A stretch of DNA of 64,000 nucleotides from JAFGBI01 sp964454025 (GTDB lineage: Bacteria > Myxococcota_A > Polyangia > Polyangiales > Polyangiaceae): contig CAYVRP010000025.1 of the NCBI GenBank assembly GCA_964454025.1, forward strand, positions 14,411-78,410, read 5' to 3'. A program made the position numbers and the translations under genes. Numbering within the stretch: position 1 is the first letter of the stretch; every line of letters starts with the position of its first letter. Shown piece after piece: positions 51,244-60,868 of this stretch. The notes beneath the pieces were generated by a model that saw only the letters and a list, made by a program, of their open reading frames with translations, had not been told where the DNA came from and did no database searches.

Positions 51244-52206
51244 TTGACGAGATCGCAGCAGCAGCGGCGGCGGGTGGACTGGCCCCTGGTGGTCGGCGCG
51301 AAGCTCCGTAACCCCCTGGTTTCCAGCCGCCCGTCCGGCGTCGTGAGCGTGCTGGTGGCCGCCGACGAGCTCGTGACCTACCGGGACCTCGACACCGTGC
51401 TGCGCCGCGCGGTCGAGCTCACCCGCGATCGCATCGGTCTCGAGCGCGTGGCCATCTTCCTGGAGGACGAGACCGGCAAGTACCTCTGCGGGACCTGGGG
51501 CACGGGCCTGGCCGGAGAAACCACGGACGAGCGCCACATCTTCTTCGACAAGGGCGGCAACCACCAGGCGGCCCACGCCCGGTCCCTCGCGGGGCTGGGA
51601 CGCTGGCTGGTGCTGGAGAACGCCCCGCTCACCGCGCAGCTCGACGATGAGACCCGCGTCCTCGGCTACGGCTGGATGGCGCTCACGCCGATTCGTTCGG
51701 CCCGCGGTGCCCTCGGCATCATGGCGAACGACGCGGCCCTCTCCGGCGCCCCCCTGGACGAGGCCAAGCAGACGCAGGCGGCCGTCTTCTGCACGCTGCT
51801 CGGCAACATCCTGGACCTGAAGCGCCAGGACGCGCAGACCGTCCCCTGGAAGCCCCTGCTCGCGACCCTGCCGAGCGTCGCCCACGACTCCCCGAACGGG
51901 CTGGCGGTGTCCGCGGTGCAGGCGCTCCACGACGACGTGACCCTCAACGGGAGCGTGCTCGCCCGCCGCCTCGGGGTCAGCGCGGGCAAGCTCGCCCGCG
52001 ACTTCAAGACCGAGATGGGCCTCTCCCTGGTCGAGTATCGGAACCGGCTGCGGCTCGAGCGGTTCCTCGCGCTGGTGGATCGGGGCGGCGGCAACCTCCT
52101 GCAGGCCGCGCTGGACGCCGGGTTCGGCAGCTACGCCCAGTTTCACCGCGTCTTCCGGTCGCTGCTGGGGACCACGCCGCGCGAATACCTGACGGGCCGG
52201 CGCTGA
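51244..52206 (+). CDS. GAF-domain AraC-family transcription regulator
   Basis: 320 residues from TTG at 51244; a GTG at 51271 gives a shorter alternative. Residues about 40-190 resemble a GAF sensor (VAIFLEDETGKYLCGTWG, GWMALTPIRS). The C-terminal 100 residues are an AraC-type double helix-turn-helix (LARRLGVSAGKLARDFKTEMG and AALDAGFGSYAQFHRVFRS, then TTPREYL). It sits upstream of etfBA and is divergent from the GH9/GH12 pair, so either may be its target. The signal ligand is not known. Confidence 0.85.
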   Translation: MTRSQQQRRRVDWPLVVGAKLRNPLVSSRPSGVVSVLVAADELVTYRDLDTVLRRAVELTRDRIGLERVAIFLEDETGKYLCGTWGTGLAGETTDERHIFFDKGGNHQAAHARSLAGLGRWLVLENAPLTAQLDDETRVLGYGWMALTPIRSARGALGIMANDAALSGAPLDEAKQTQAAVFCTLLGNILDLKRQDAQTVPWKPLLATLPSVAHDSPNGLAVSAVQALHDDVTLNGSVLARRLGVSAGKLARDFKTEMGLSLVEYRNRLRLERFLALVDRGGGNLLQAALDAGFGSYAQFHRVFRSLLGTTPREYLTGRR

Positions 52207-52234
52207 ACGCGGCCTCGCGCCGCCCCCGGGGCAT

Positions 52235-52250
52235 CGTTACTCCGGTAACG
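52235..52250. promoter_or_regulatory. inverted repeat upstream of etfBA, candidate operator
   Basis: CGTTAC-TCCG-GTAACG is a perfect 6-bp dyad with a 4-nt centre, located 29 bp after the regulator stop. An A-rich element (TTTGAAAATCGGG, 52262-52274) follows. It may be a binding site for an etfBA regulator. Confidence 0.4.
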
Positions 52251-52478
52251 CGGGCGTATTGGTTTGAAAATCGGGCCCGGGACCACTAAGAACAGCCGGC
52301 CCAGCCGGGCGGTCATGGCCGGTCGGGTTGCCCGGTGGCCACCTCCCGTGGCGTCATCTGGCCCGCGACCGCCCCGCCTCGGCGGCCTGCACCCTCGCCC
52401 CGCGCGCCCGGGCCTGGCGCGCCGAGGGGCCGCGGGGGTGGCCTCGAAACCGCGTCAAGCCCTCAGGATCCCACGAGA

Positions 52479-53366
52479 ATGCTCACCTCCCTCGTCCTCG
52501 TCAAGCAGGTGCCCGACACGGCGAACATCTCCGGCAAGGTGATGAACGACGACGGCACCGTCAACCGGGCCAAGCTCCCGGCCGTCTTCAACTCCGAGGA
52601 TCGCGTCGCCCTCGAGCTCGCGCTCCGCCTCCGCGATCGGTACGGCGGCAAGGTCACCGCGATCACCATGGGGCCGCACCGGGCGTCCGACGTGCTGCGC
52701 GAGTGCCTCTTCATGGGCGCCGACGACGTCTGCCTGGTGAGCGACCGCAAGTTCGCGGGCGCCGACACCCTCGCCACCTCGTACGTCCTGAGCCGGGCCA
52801 TCCGCAAGCTCGGGCGCTTCGACGTCATCATCGGCGGGCGTCAGGCCATCGACGGGGACACGGCGCAGGTGGGGCCGCAGACCGCGGAGAAGCTCGCCCT
52901 GCCGCAGGTCACCTACGTGGAGGAGATCCTCGACGTGGCGGACGGGCGGGCCACCATCAAGCGCAAGATCGACGGCGGCTACGAGGTGGTCCGCGCGCGC
53001 CTGCCCGTGCTGATCACGGTCGTGGGAGAGGCGGCCATCCCGCGGCCCTACAGCGCCAAGCGGGTGATGCAGTTCAAGAACGCCCGCACCCTGATGGAGC
53101 TCGAGAAGCTCGCGGACGACAACTCGCTGCTCTATAGCGATCGCCTGGTGCACGAGGCCAAGGGACGCGGCCTCTTCATCCAGACCTTCACCGCCGACGA
53201 CCTCGACGTCGAGCCCGACCGCTGCGGCATCAAGGGCTCGCCCACGAAGGTGCACAAGATCGAGTCCGTGGTGCTCGCCGGGGGCGACCACACGCGCATC
53301 GAGCCCACCAAGGAGGGGCTCGGCAAGCTCATCGACGCGCTGGCGCGCGACCACCTCTTCGGGTGA
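52479..53366 (+). CDS. etfB: electron transfer flavoprotein beta subunit
   Basis: 295 residues from ATG at 52479 (an upstream ATG at 52335 would add a non-conserved Pro/Arg-rich leader). Features: LVLVKQVPDTANISG, VALELALRLRDRYGGKVTAITMG, the AMP/FAD region GGRQAIDGDTAQVGPQTAEKL and a C-terminal extension that contacts EtfA. It carries electrons between acyl-CoA dehydrogenases and the quinone pool or other FeS partners. Followed by etfA after 39 bp. Confidence 0.94.
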   Translation: MLTSLVLVKQVPDTANISGKVMNDDGTVNRAKLPAVFNSEDRVALELALRLRDRYGGKVTAITMGPHRASDVLRECLFMGADDVCLVSDRKFAGADTLATSYVLSRAIRKLGRFDVIIGGRQAIDGDTAQVGPQTAEKLALPQVTYVEEILDVADGRATIKRKIDGGYEVVRARLPVLITVVGEAAIPRPYSAKRVMQFKNARTLMELEKLADDNSLLYSDRLVHEAKGRGLFIQTFTADDLDVEPDRCGIKGSPTKVHKIESVVLAGGDHTRIEPTKEGLGKLIDALARDHLFG

Positions 53367-53405
53367 GACCCCGACCCCCGCCCCGAACCCCCACGAGGAA
53401 CGACG

Positions 53406-54428
53406 ATGAACGGCAAGATTTCGAAGGACGTCTGGGTCTTTGTGGAGCAGCGCGACGGGAAGGCCGCCGAGGTGAGCCTGGAGCTGCTCTGCAAGGGCCG
53501 GAAGCTCGCGGACCAGCTGGGCGGCGAGCTCAAGGCGGTGGTCATCGCCGCCAACGCGCTCGAGCTCGCGGAGCGGACCTTCCGCTACGGCGCCGACGAG
53601 GCGCTGGTGGTGAGCCACCCCTCGCTCCAGCACTACCGCACCATGCCGTACAGCCGCGTGCTCATCGAGCTGGTCAAGGAGCACCAGCCGCGGATCGTGC
53701 TCTACGGCGCCACCGTCATCGGGCGCGACATCGCGCCGCGCGTCGCGTCCGCCACCGGGAGCGGTCTCACCGCGGACTGCACCGATCTGCAGATCGCCGA
53801 CGTGACCTACCTCAAGCAGGAGCACCCCCAGCTCCTCCTGCAGATCCGGCCCGCGTTCGGCGGCAACATCATCGCCACCATCATCACCCCGGACGCGAGG
53901 GTGCAGATGGCCACCGTCCGCGAGGGTGTGATGGAGCTCACCCCCCTGTCGACCCCGAACCCGTCGCGCCTGGTCCAGGTCCCGTTCGCGCCGGAGCCGG
54001 TCGACGAGCTGGTGGAGATCATCGAGCGGCACCGCGAGGAGAGCCGGGTCAACCTCAAGGGCGCCAACATCATCGTCGCCGGCGGCTACGGCATGGGCTC
54101 ACGCGAGAACTTCCAGCTCATCCACGAGCTCGCGCACGTCCTCGGCGGCGAGGTCGCCGGGAGCCGCGCCGCGGTGGACGCCGGGTTCCTCCCGCGCGAG
54201 CGCCAGGTGGGGCAGACCGGCACCACCGTCCGCCCCAAGCTCTACATCGCCTGCGGGATCTCGGGCGCCATCCAGCACCGCGCCGGGATGCAGGAGTCGA
54301 ACAAGATCGTCGCCATCAACTCCGATCCCGACGCGCCCATCTTCGACATCGCCCACTACGGGATCTTCGGTGACGCCGTGGAGGTCATCCCCAAGCTCAT
54401 CGAGGTCTACAAGCAGCGGCTCAAGTAG
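53406..54428 (+). CDS. etfA: electron transfer flavoprotein alpha subunit
   Basis: 340 residues. The N-terminal domain VWVFVEQRDGKAAEVSLELL leads to a C-terminal FAD-binding domain with GGYGMGSRENFQLI, GQTGTTVRPKLYIACGISG, and ESNKIVAINSDPDAPIF, the normal EtfA motifs. Together with EtfB it forms a heterodimer with FAD. The order etfB-etfA-acyl-CoA dehydrogenase implies beta-oxidation or aromatic/short acyl-CoA oxidation whose electrons might enter respiration. Confidence 0.94.
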   Translation: MNGKISKDVWVFVEQRDGKAAEVSLELLCKGRKLADQLGGELKAVVIAANALELAERTFRYGADEALVVSHPSLQHYRTMPYSRVLIELVKEHQPRIVLYGATVIGRDIAPRVASATGSGLTADCTDLQIADVTYLKQEHPQLLLQIRPAFGGNIIATIITPDARVQMATVREGVMELTPLSTPNPSRLVQVPFAPEPVDELVEIIERHREESRVNLKGANIIVAGGYGMGSRENFQLIHELAHVLGGEVAGSRAAVDAGFLPRERQVGQTGTTVRPKLYIACGISGAIQHRAGMQESNKIVAINSDPDAPIFDIAHYGIFGDAVEVIPKLIEVYKQRLK

Positions 54429-54450
54429 GCTCCCGCCCCGAGATCGCACC

Positions 54451-56172
54451 ATGCCGAACTTCTTCACCGACAACGTCGACATCCAGTTCCACTTCCAGCA
54501 CCTCGATCTCCGGGAGGTCGCCGATCTCATCGAGAACGGGTACGCCTACGCGGCCGACTTCCCCTACGCCCCCGTCGACTACGACGACGCCAAGGAGAAC
54601 TACCGCCGGGTCCTCGAGATCGTGGGCGACATCTCCGCCAACTACATCGAGCCGCGCGCGGCCGGCGTCGACGAGGAGGGCGCCCACCTCGTGGACGGGA
54701 AGGTCCGCTACGCGAAGGGGACGCAGGAGAACCTGGCGCAGCTCGCCAAGGCCGACCTGATGGGCATGATCCTGCCGTACAAGTACGGCGGGCTCAACAT
54801 CCCCTTCACCGTGTACTGCATCGCGGTCGAGATTGCCTCGCGCGCGGACGCCTCCCTGATGAACCTGTTCGGGCTGCAGGACATCGGCGACTGCGTCTCC
54901 AAGTTCGGCGACGAGGACCAGCGCGCCGAGTTCCTCCCCGGCTTCGCCAGCGGGGAGTACACGGGCGCGATGGCGCTCACCGAGCCCGACGCCGGCAGCG
55001 ACCTGCAGGCCGTCAAGCTCCAGGCGATCCAGAACCCGAAGGGCGGCTGGAACCTGCGCGGCTGCAAGCGCTTCATCACCAACGGCGGCGGCGAGGTCAT
55101 CCTGGTGCTGGGGCGCTCCGAGCCGGGGACCAAGGACGCGCGCGGCCTGTCGATGTTCGTCTGCCACCGCGACGAGACGGTGGTGGTGCGCCGCATCGAG
55201 AACAAGCTCGGGATCCACGGCTCGCCGACCTGCGAGCTCCAGTTCAACGACACCCCCGCCCAACTCGTCGGCAAGCGCAAGCTCGGCCTGATCAAGTACA
55301 CCTTCGACCTGATGAATCGCGCCCGCATGGGCGTCTCCGCCCAGGCCTTGGGCATCGCCCAGGCGGCCTACGAGGAGGCCCTGAAGTATGCCCGCGAGCG
55401 CGAGCAATTCGGCAAAGCCATCATCAACATCCCGGCGGTCACCAACATGCTCATCGAGATGCGGGTGCAGCTCGAGGCGAGCCGGGCGCTGCTCTATCGC
55501 TCCGCCCAGATGGTGGACCTCAAGGAGCGGATGGAGCACCGGGTCGAGGAGCTCAAGGCGGAGGGGAAGAGCACCGCGGAGATCGGCAACCGCCTCAAGG
55601 AGGTGGTCAAGATCGCGAGCTTCCTCACCCCGGTCTGCAAGTACTTCTGCACCGAGGCGGCGAACCGGATCGCCTACGACGCCCTCCAGGTCCACGGCGG
55701 CACCGGCTACATGCGCGAGTTCAAGGTCGAGCGACTCGTCCGCGACGCCCGCATCACCAACATCTACGAGGGCACCTCGCAGCTGCAGATCGTGGCGGCG
55801 ATCGGCGGGGCGGTCACCGACGTGATGGCCGACTTCTTCGCCGAGCGGGAGGCCAAGTCCTACCGGGGCGGGCTCGCGGGCCTCGCCGAGCAGCTCAAGG
55901 AGATCCGCGAGCTATACCGCGAGTGTGCGCAGACGGTCAGCGAGCGGCGCGACAGCTCGTTCCACGACGTCACCGCGAAGGCCCTGGTCGAGCTCTACTC
56001 GGCGGCGCTCATCGGGTACTGGCTGCTCGACGACGCGGAGCTCGACGACCGCAAGATCTTCATCGCCAACCGCTACATCTTGAGCGCCGTCGCAGAGGCC
56101 CAGCGGAACGCGGCCCTGGTGCGGCACGCGGTCTACAGCGACATCCTGCACGCACAGAAGATCCTGGTGTAG
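54451..56172 (+). CDS. acyl-CoA dehydrogenase
   Basis: 573 residues, with the C-terminal extension of the longer family members. Features: LTEPDAGSDLQAVK near residue 175, RFITNGG, KLGIHGSPTCEL, AREREQFGKAI, LQVHGGTGYM and the catalytic Glu in NIYEGTSQLQIV near residue 445. Oxidises an acyl-CoA ester to the enoyl-CoA, passing electrons to EtfAB encoded just upstream. ATG at 54451 is 22 bp after etfA. Chain-length specificity cannot be read from the sequence. Confidence 0.92.
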   Translation: MPNFFTDNVDIQFHFQHLDLREVADLIENGYAYAADFPYAPVDYDDAKENYRRVLEIVGDISANYIEPRAAGVDEEGAHLVDGKVRYAKGTQENLAQLAKADLMGMILPYKYGGLNIPFTVYCIAVEIASRADASLMNLFGLQDIGDCVSKFGDEDQRAEFLPGFASGEYTGAMALTEPDAGSDLQAVKLQAIQNPKGGWNLRGCKRFITNGGGEVILVLGRSEPGTKDARGLSMFVCHRDETVVVRRIENKLGIHGSPTCELQFNDTPAQLVGKRKLGLIKYTFDLMNRARMGVSAQALGIAQAAYEEALKYAREREQFGKAIINIPAVTNMLIEMRVQLEASRALLYRSAQMVDLKERMEHRVEELKAEGKSTAEIGNRLKEVVKIASFLTPVCKYFCTEAANRIAYDALQVHGGTGYMREFKVERLVRDARITNIYEGTSQLQIVAAIGGAVTDVMADFFAEREAKSYRGGLAGLAEQLKEIRELYRECAQTVSERRDSSFHDVTAKALVELYSAALIGYWLLDDAELDDRKIFIANRYILSAVAEAQRNAALVRHAVYSDILHAQKILV

Positions 56173-56196
56173 CGCCGGCGCCCCGCGCGGCGGCCC

Positions 56197-57072
56197 TCAC
56201 CGCCCGCGGGCAGGGTCGCGAGGGCCGCCGTCGGTCCAGGTCCGGCTCGCCACCCGCCAGGAGCGCGCGGCGAGCCGGAAGGCGAAGTGGCGCTCGGCGA
56301 ACCGCTGGATCGCGAGGATCTCCTCCGCGCCGGTCGCGCGCTCGGCGATGAGCCCGTGGCTGATGCAGGCATCGATCTGGCGCCGGCCTCCGGCGCGGGG
56401 GACCACCGCGAGGCGCAGGCTCGATGACGGCGGTATCCGGGCCGTGTAGAGCGCGGCCGCGAGCCCGCCCGCCGCGGCCGCGAGGAGGGCGTCCGCCTGC
56501 GCGCGCCGCGTGGGGCGCCGCCGGAGCTGATGTCCGCGCACGACGGCGCACCCGGCGCGCAGGCGGAACCCGACGCCGAGCACCCGCAGCGCCTCGACCG
56601 CAATGGCCCGCTCCTCCGCGGTCCACGCCGGGCGCACGAGCGCGCGGTTGCGCGCGTAGATCCGCCACTGCGTCGGGAAGGTGACGGTGATGTCGAGCGC
56701 GTCCTCGCCCCGCGGCGCGGCGGCGCCGCCGTCCGCCCCCCCGGCGCCGGCGCCCACGCAGAGGTTGGTGTACTCGGCCCCGCCGAAGGCGGCGGCGGCC
56801 TCTCGCACCATCTCCGGGTCGACGCGCTCCGCGAGCGTCGAGAGGTGCACGTCGAGCCGCGCGATCGCGCTCCGGAGCCCGTCGTCCGAGAGCGACGCCT
56901 CGAGCCGAATCGCCGGTTCGGCGGGCTCGCTGACCGGACAAACCTCGAGCAGCCCGCCGGCGTCGAACTCGTCACGGCCGACGGCGCGCGCCGCGGCGAG
57001 GACGACGGCATGCAGGTCTTCGTCGGGTCGCGACTCGAAGGTGACGACGCGGGTGCTCGCCTCGACGGCCAT
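56197..57072 (-). CDS. hypothetical protein
   Basis: 291 residues, no signal peptide or TM segment and no recognised family. Visible features are an N-terminal Asp/Glu-rich region, YTNLCVGAG near residue 102 with Gly/Ala-rich text after it, DITVTFPTQWRIY near residue 127, and a His/Arg-rich end (ACISHGLIAER). It converges with the acyl-CoA dehydrogenase gene and lies downstream of the kinase gene on the same strand. A cytoplasmic role is inferred from the lack of export signals. Confidence 0.6.
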   Translation of the reverse strand: MAVEASTRVVTFESRPDEDLHAVVLAAARAVGRDEFDAGGLLEVCPVSEPAEPAIRLEASLSDDGLRSAIARLDVHLSTLAERVDPEMVREAAAAFGGAEYTNLCVGAGAGGADGGAAAPRGEDALDITVTFPTQWRIYARNRALVRPAWTAEERAIAVEALRVLGVGFRLRAGCAVVRGHQLRRRPTRRAQADALLAAAAGGLAAALYTARIPPSSSLRLAVVPRAGGRRQIDACISHGLIAERATGAEEILAIQRFAERHFAFRLAARSWRVASRTWTDGGPRDPARGR

Positions 57073-57126
57073 CCCTCCCCAAGTTAGGCCGCGCCCGGTT
57101 GGCTGTCGAGGCCCTCGACGCGGCCG

Positions 57127-59196
57127 TCAGCCGCGTTGGGTCGCACCCTCGAACTCGATCCACCCGATGTCGCGCGCCACCACCAGCGCCGCGCAGGCCT
57201 CCTTGTCGTGGATCTGCCGCGCGCCCCGACCGGTGCGCGGCGCGGTGATGCGCGCCACCGCCTCCGCGACGGTGATGTCCTGCCCGATCATCCCGGCGAT
57301 GGCCTGGAGCGACGACGGGGCGAACCCTCGCTCCCGGTCGTCGCCCAAGGTCGACGCGCGCGGCCCCGGCCAGATCCGCGCGGCGCCGTCGGGCAGGAGC
57401 GACCGCGGGTCGCCTTGCGACGCGACGATCACGCCCGCCATCATGGGGCTGGTCAGGTCGAGATCGAGCGGAAACTCGACGTGCCCGGGGACGGTGCCCC
57501 GGTAGAACCCCGCGCTCCCGTCGGTCCACGCGCAGAGCACGGCCACGCGATCTCGTCCCTGATCCCGGATCGCGCGGAAGAGGTCCACCGGCTCGACGAG
57601 CCCCATTCCGATCAGGGTTTCCCCCAGGCGCCCCCCGTGCCGAGCGATGATGGACAGCGCGGCGTCGAGCTGCGCCCGCTCGAGGGCGCCGCGGCGAACG
57701 AGGTACTCGCCGAGCAGCTCGGCGCGGTCGCTGGAGGCGACGTGGAGGAGCCGGCCGTCCTGGAGGTAGATCTCCTTGCGGCGCTCCACCGGGCCCTCGC
57801 GACGGGTGACGAAGAGCGCCCCGGTCTCGCGGTTGCTGCGCAGGTAGGCCAGCACCGCGTTCATCGGCGTGTCCGCCAGTATCGCCTGGTAGTCGGGGAC
57901 GCCCGGCTCGTGAAGCTGGCGCGTGGTCTGCGTGTTCGACGGCAGGAGGTGCCGGGCGAGCTCGTCGATGTCCTCGATGGCACGGAACGCCGACCCCATC
58001 AGCGCCACCGTGTCCCGCGCCCCGAGCTCGCCGGTCGCGACCATCTCGAGCAGCTTCGGGAACGAAACCACCTCGACGATGTCGGTGCCCTCGCGCCGCA
58101 CGCGGGCGGCCGTGTCGGCGGGCGGTAGCGACGACTGGGGCGGCACGGAGCCCCCGCTCATCAGCGGCGGGCTCGTGGCGAGGCGCGCGGCGCGCATGCG
58201 CTGGACCGAGTCCCGGATCCGACCCTCAATCTTGCGAAAGAAGCCGCCGTCGTCCCGCGCCCAGCGCACCCACTCCGAGAGCTCCTGGCACAGCTCCTCG
58301 GGGGACGGGAGCTCGAAGGCGCGCAGCGCGGCGGACATCTCCTCGGCGCTCTGGAAGCGCGCCTCCGGCCGTCGCTCGAGCCCCTTCTGGCAGCGCGCAT
58401 AGAGCGCCGGCGGCAGGGAGTCGGCCCGCTCGCGCAGACGCTCGTAGTCACCGTCGCGGATGGCGAGCAGCACCGCCAGCTCCCCGCTGCCAGGAAAGAT
58501 GCGCTCACCGATCAGCATCTCGCCGAGCAGGACAGTGAGCGCGAACAGATCGGCCCGGTGGTCGAACGGCTCGCCAGCGACCTGCTCCGGCGCCAGGTAG
58601 CCGAACTTGCCCTTGAGCCCCTTGCCCGAGCCGACCGACAGCGGCCCCGGAGCGCCCGTCCGCGCGATGCCGAAGTCCCCCACCTTCACCGCGCCGGTGA
58701 CCGAGAGGTACACGTTCGACGGGTTGATGTCGCGGTGGACGATCTCCAGCCGGCGGCCGTTGCCGTCGCGAGCGTTGTGGACGCTGCCGAGGGCATCGGC
58801 GACCTGGCGGGCGATGTGCACGGCCAGCGGCGGGGGGATGGGCCGCTGCTCCGACTCCGAACGTCGAAGCAGCCGGTAGACGTCGACCCCCTCGACGTAC
58901 TCCATGGCGATGTACGGCTCGCCGTTCACCTCGCCGGCGCCGTAGACGGTCACCACGTTGGGGTGCTGCACCGCCCGGTGGAGCTCCGCCTCGCGCTCCA
59001 GGGTCCCGAGGTCGCTGTGCGCCCGGACCGCGGGCAGGAGGCGCTTGACGACCAGGCGCGGCGCCGGCTTCTCGCCTCGCTTCGGCCGCGCGAGGAAGAC
59101 CTCCGCGCTGCCGCCCACGGCGATGCGCTTGTCCAGGAAGAACGGCCCGAACGGCTGCGCCGGTCCCGCTCCCTGATCGCCCGGTTCCTGCGCCAC
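57127..59196 (-). CDS. Ser/Thr protein kinase with DUF4388-like C-terminal domain
   Basis: 689 residues from GTG at 59196; ATG at 59259 is an alternative. The N-terminal kinase domain has the ATP Lys in LVVKRLLPA, Glu in REAELHRAV, HRD in VHRDINPSNVYL, DFG in VGDFGIA and APE in LAPEQ. It lacks TM or PASTA segments. The C-terminal half (from about residue 440) resembles DUF4388/PatA-N domains (VLAYLRSNRETGALFV, EIYLQDGRLLHVASS). This fusion is typical of Myxococcota signalling. Substrate unknown. Confidence 0.85.
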   Translation of the reverse strand: MAQEPGDQGAGPAQPFGPFFLDKRIAVGGSAEVFLARPKRGEKPAPRLVVKRLLPAVRAHSDLGTLEREAELHRAVQHPNVVTVYGAGEVNGEPYIAMEYVEGVDVYRLLRRSESEQRPIPPPLAVHIARQVADALGSVHNARDGNGRRLEIVHRDINPSNVYLSVTGAVKVGDFGIARTGAPGPLSVGSGKGLKGKFGYLAPEQVAGEPFDHRADLFALTVLLGEMLIGERIFPGSGELAVLLAIRDGDYERLRERADSLPPALYARCQKGLERRPEARFQSAEEMSAALRAFELPSPEELCQELSEWVRWARDDGGFFRKIEGRIRDSVQRMRAARLATSPPLMSGGSVPPQSSLPPADTAARVRREGTDIVEVVSFPKLLEMVATGELGARDTVALMGSAFRAIEDIDELARHLLPSNTQTTRQLHEPGVPDYQAILADTPMNAVLAYLRSNRETGALFVTRREGPVERRKEIYLQDGRLLHVASSDRAELLGEYLVRRGALERAQLDAALSIIARHGGRLGETLIGMGLVEPVDLFRAIRDQGRDRVAVLCAWTDGSAGFYRGTVPGHVEFPLDLDLTSPMMAGVIVASQGDPRSLLPDGAARIWPGPRASTLGDDRERGFAPSSLQAIAGMIGQDITVAEAVARITAPRTGRGARQIHDKEACAALVVARDIGWIEFEGATQRG

Positions 59197-59331
59197 GCGA
59201 GGATTGTCCCGGATTTCCGCCGCGAGAGCGAGGGCGGCACGCCGACCAGCCCCGGTCACGGGCGAGATCGGGGAAAGCGCGGCGAATTTCCTGCCGCGAG
59301 GGCGGGGCGCGGCGCCGTCCCCGCGCGCGGC

Positions 59332-59565
59332 TCAGCCCGCATCCGCAGCCGCGAACCAGGCCTCCGCGATGGCGGTGAGGGTCTGCTCGCTCACCGTGTC
59401 CCCCTCCACGACCCCATTCGCGACGCCCCAGCTGAAGACGATGCGCCCCACGGGCACTCCCGCGACCAGGACGGCCAGGTTGTCGGGGCCGAGCTCCTGG
59501 ATCCGGTAGGTAGTGCCGTCGAGCTCGACGGAGTGGTGGGCGACATCGACCTTGGGCTCTGACAT
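59332..59565 (-). CDS. small hypothetical protein
   Basis: 77 residues from ATG at 59565 (an ATG at 59583 adds six residues). It reads VELDGTTYRIQELGPDNLAVLVAGVPVGRIVF, a likely small beta-sheet protein. No family was recognised; strand bias and codon pattern support coding. It is upstream of the kinase on the same strand. Confidence 0.55.
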   Translation of the reverse strand: MSEPKVDVAHHSVELDGTTYRIQELGPDNLAVLVAGVPVGRIVFSWGVANGVVEGDTVSEQTLTAIAEAWFAAADAG

Positions 59566-59659
59566 GGGGCGGCGTCCTAGCACGGCCCGGGGCGCCGGGC
59601 GATGGCGGCCCGGTGCGCCCCGCCGACCGCGCCGAACGGCGCCGATGGACCCGCCCCGG

Positions 59660-60499
59660 TCACCGCCCGATGGCCCGGTAGGCCGCCTGCACCACTCCCG
59701 CCCGCAGCCGCCGGACGCGATCGACCCAGCGCGCGCCGTCCCGCGCCGCGTGCTGACGCCGCTCCTCTGGCGTCACCGGGGGAAGCTCGGCGCAGCCGGG
59801 GCCGAAGTCCACGTCGAGCAGCGGCACGTCCTCGGGGGCGAGCGCGCGGACGCAGTCGACGACGTACCGGAGCCCCGTGTACGGGTACTCGCGGTGATGG
59901 TAGCGCACGGCGTAGGAGGGCTCGAGGTAGGCGCGGCTGGTCCGGAGCTGGCGGCGCAGAAACGGTTCCATGCGGCGCTTCCAGGTGAACGCCTGGTAGT
60001 CGGCGAGCCGGCCCACGATCCGCCGGTCGAAGCTCGGCCGGGCCACGTAGTAGGCGGTGTTGATCTCGTGGAACCGCCGGTAGACCCCGACCTCGCTCCG
60101 CCCGAGCCGCTCGTCCCAGCGCCCGCATTCCGGATCGATCACGAGCGCGTCGTCCTCCAGCATGAGGTGGAAGTCCGCGCCTCGCTCGAGCGCCGCGGCG
60201 ACGGCGAGGTGGTAGCCGGGCACCGTCGGGTAGGGGCGATGGACGATCTCGTGCCCGATGATCTCCGCACCCGCGTAGCGCCCTGCCGCGGTCCATTCGC
60301 GCACGGTGGCGATGCCTCCAGCGCCGCGGGCCAGCGACTCGAGAGCCGTGCCGCCGCCCGACGCATCGACGCGATGCTGAACGATCACGCAGTCGACCGG
60401 ACCCGGAAACCATGCCCGCATGCGGGGAAGCACGTGCCGGACGAACAGGTACGGCAAGACTGCCCGCCGGCACTGGAGGATGGTCACGACGGCCTTCAC
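59660..60499 (-). CDS. putative glycosyltransferase-like protein with an acidic DD motif
   Basis: 279 residues. N-terminal AVVTILQCRRAVLPYLFVRHVLP, a GT-A-like layout with LMLEDDALVIDP near residue 115 as a candidate metal/nucleotide-sugar site, and FHEINTAYYVARPSFD afterwards. No signal peptide. A polysaccharide or glycopeptide transferase is possible, but no family was assigned with certainty. Stands alone on the minus strand. Confidence 0.6.
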   Translation of the reverse strand: MKAVVTILQCRRAVLPYLFVRHVLPRMRAWFPGPVDCVIVQHRVDASGGGTALESLARGAGGIATVREWTAAGRYAGAEIIGHEIVHRPYPTVPGYHLAVAAALERGADFHLMLEDDALVIDPECGRWDERLGRSEVGVYRRFHEINTAYYVARPSFDRRIVGRLADYQAFTWKRRMEPFLRRQLRTSRAYLEPSYAVRYHHREYPYTGLRYVVDCVRALAPEDVPLLDVDFGPGCAELPPVTPEERRQHAARDGARWVDRVRRLRAGVVQAAYRAIGR

Positions 60500-60868
60500 G
60501 AGGCCGGGAGCGTAGCCGCGAGCGATGTGAGCGCCAGCGCTCCGAGGGGGCGACGCGCGGCGGTCCTGGCCCCGCGACGGCGGTCAGCGGGACCGCGGAG
60601 GGACGCGGTGCCCGGGCGGGGGTGCACCCCGGCCGAGACGTGCGAGGGCAGCAGGATTGAAAATTGGCGAGCGAACGGCACTGGAGAAAAAAGTACCGTC
60701 CAGCGACCGGAAGTGATCGAACCGCCACGCGACGGGCATTGATGGCCGAGCGCGGGGCCGCACCCTGCCGACCCTACCGTGCGGCTCCGCGCCCGCCTAC
60801 TCTCGGGCCTCCGCGGCGCACCTAGCTATTTTGGGGGGCGATGCGCACGTGGGGGCCCTCGTCCATTT
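60500..60868. other. intergenic stretch
   Basis: 369 bp without a gene. It has two A-rich patches (about 60655-60664 and 60684-60692) that differ from the high-GC surroundings. No clear promoter consensus could be tied to a gene: the flanking minus-strand genes start at 60499 and end at 60869. Confidence 0.35.

Noticed and set aside
60665..60680. Sigma-54-like GG-N10-GC sequence (TGGCGAGCGAACGGCA)
   Set aside because: Weak -24/-12 wording and no plus-strand gene downstream. Likely chance.
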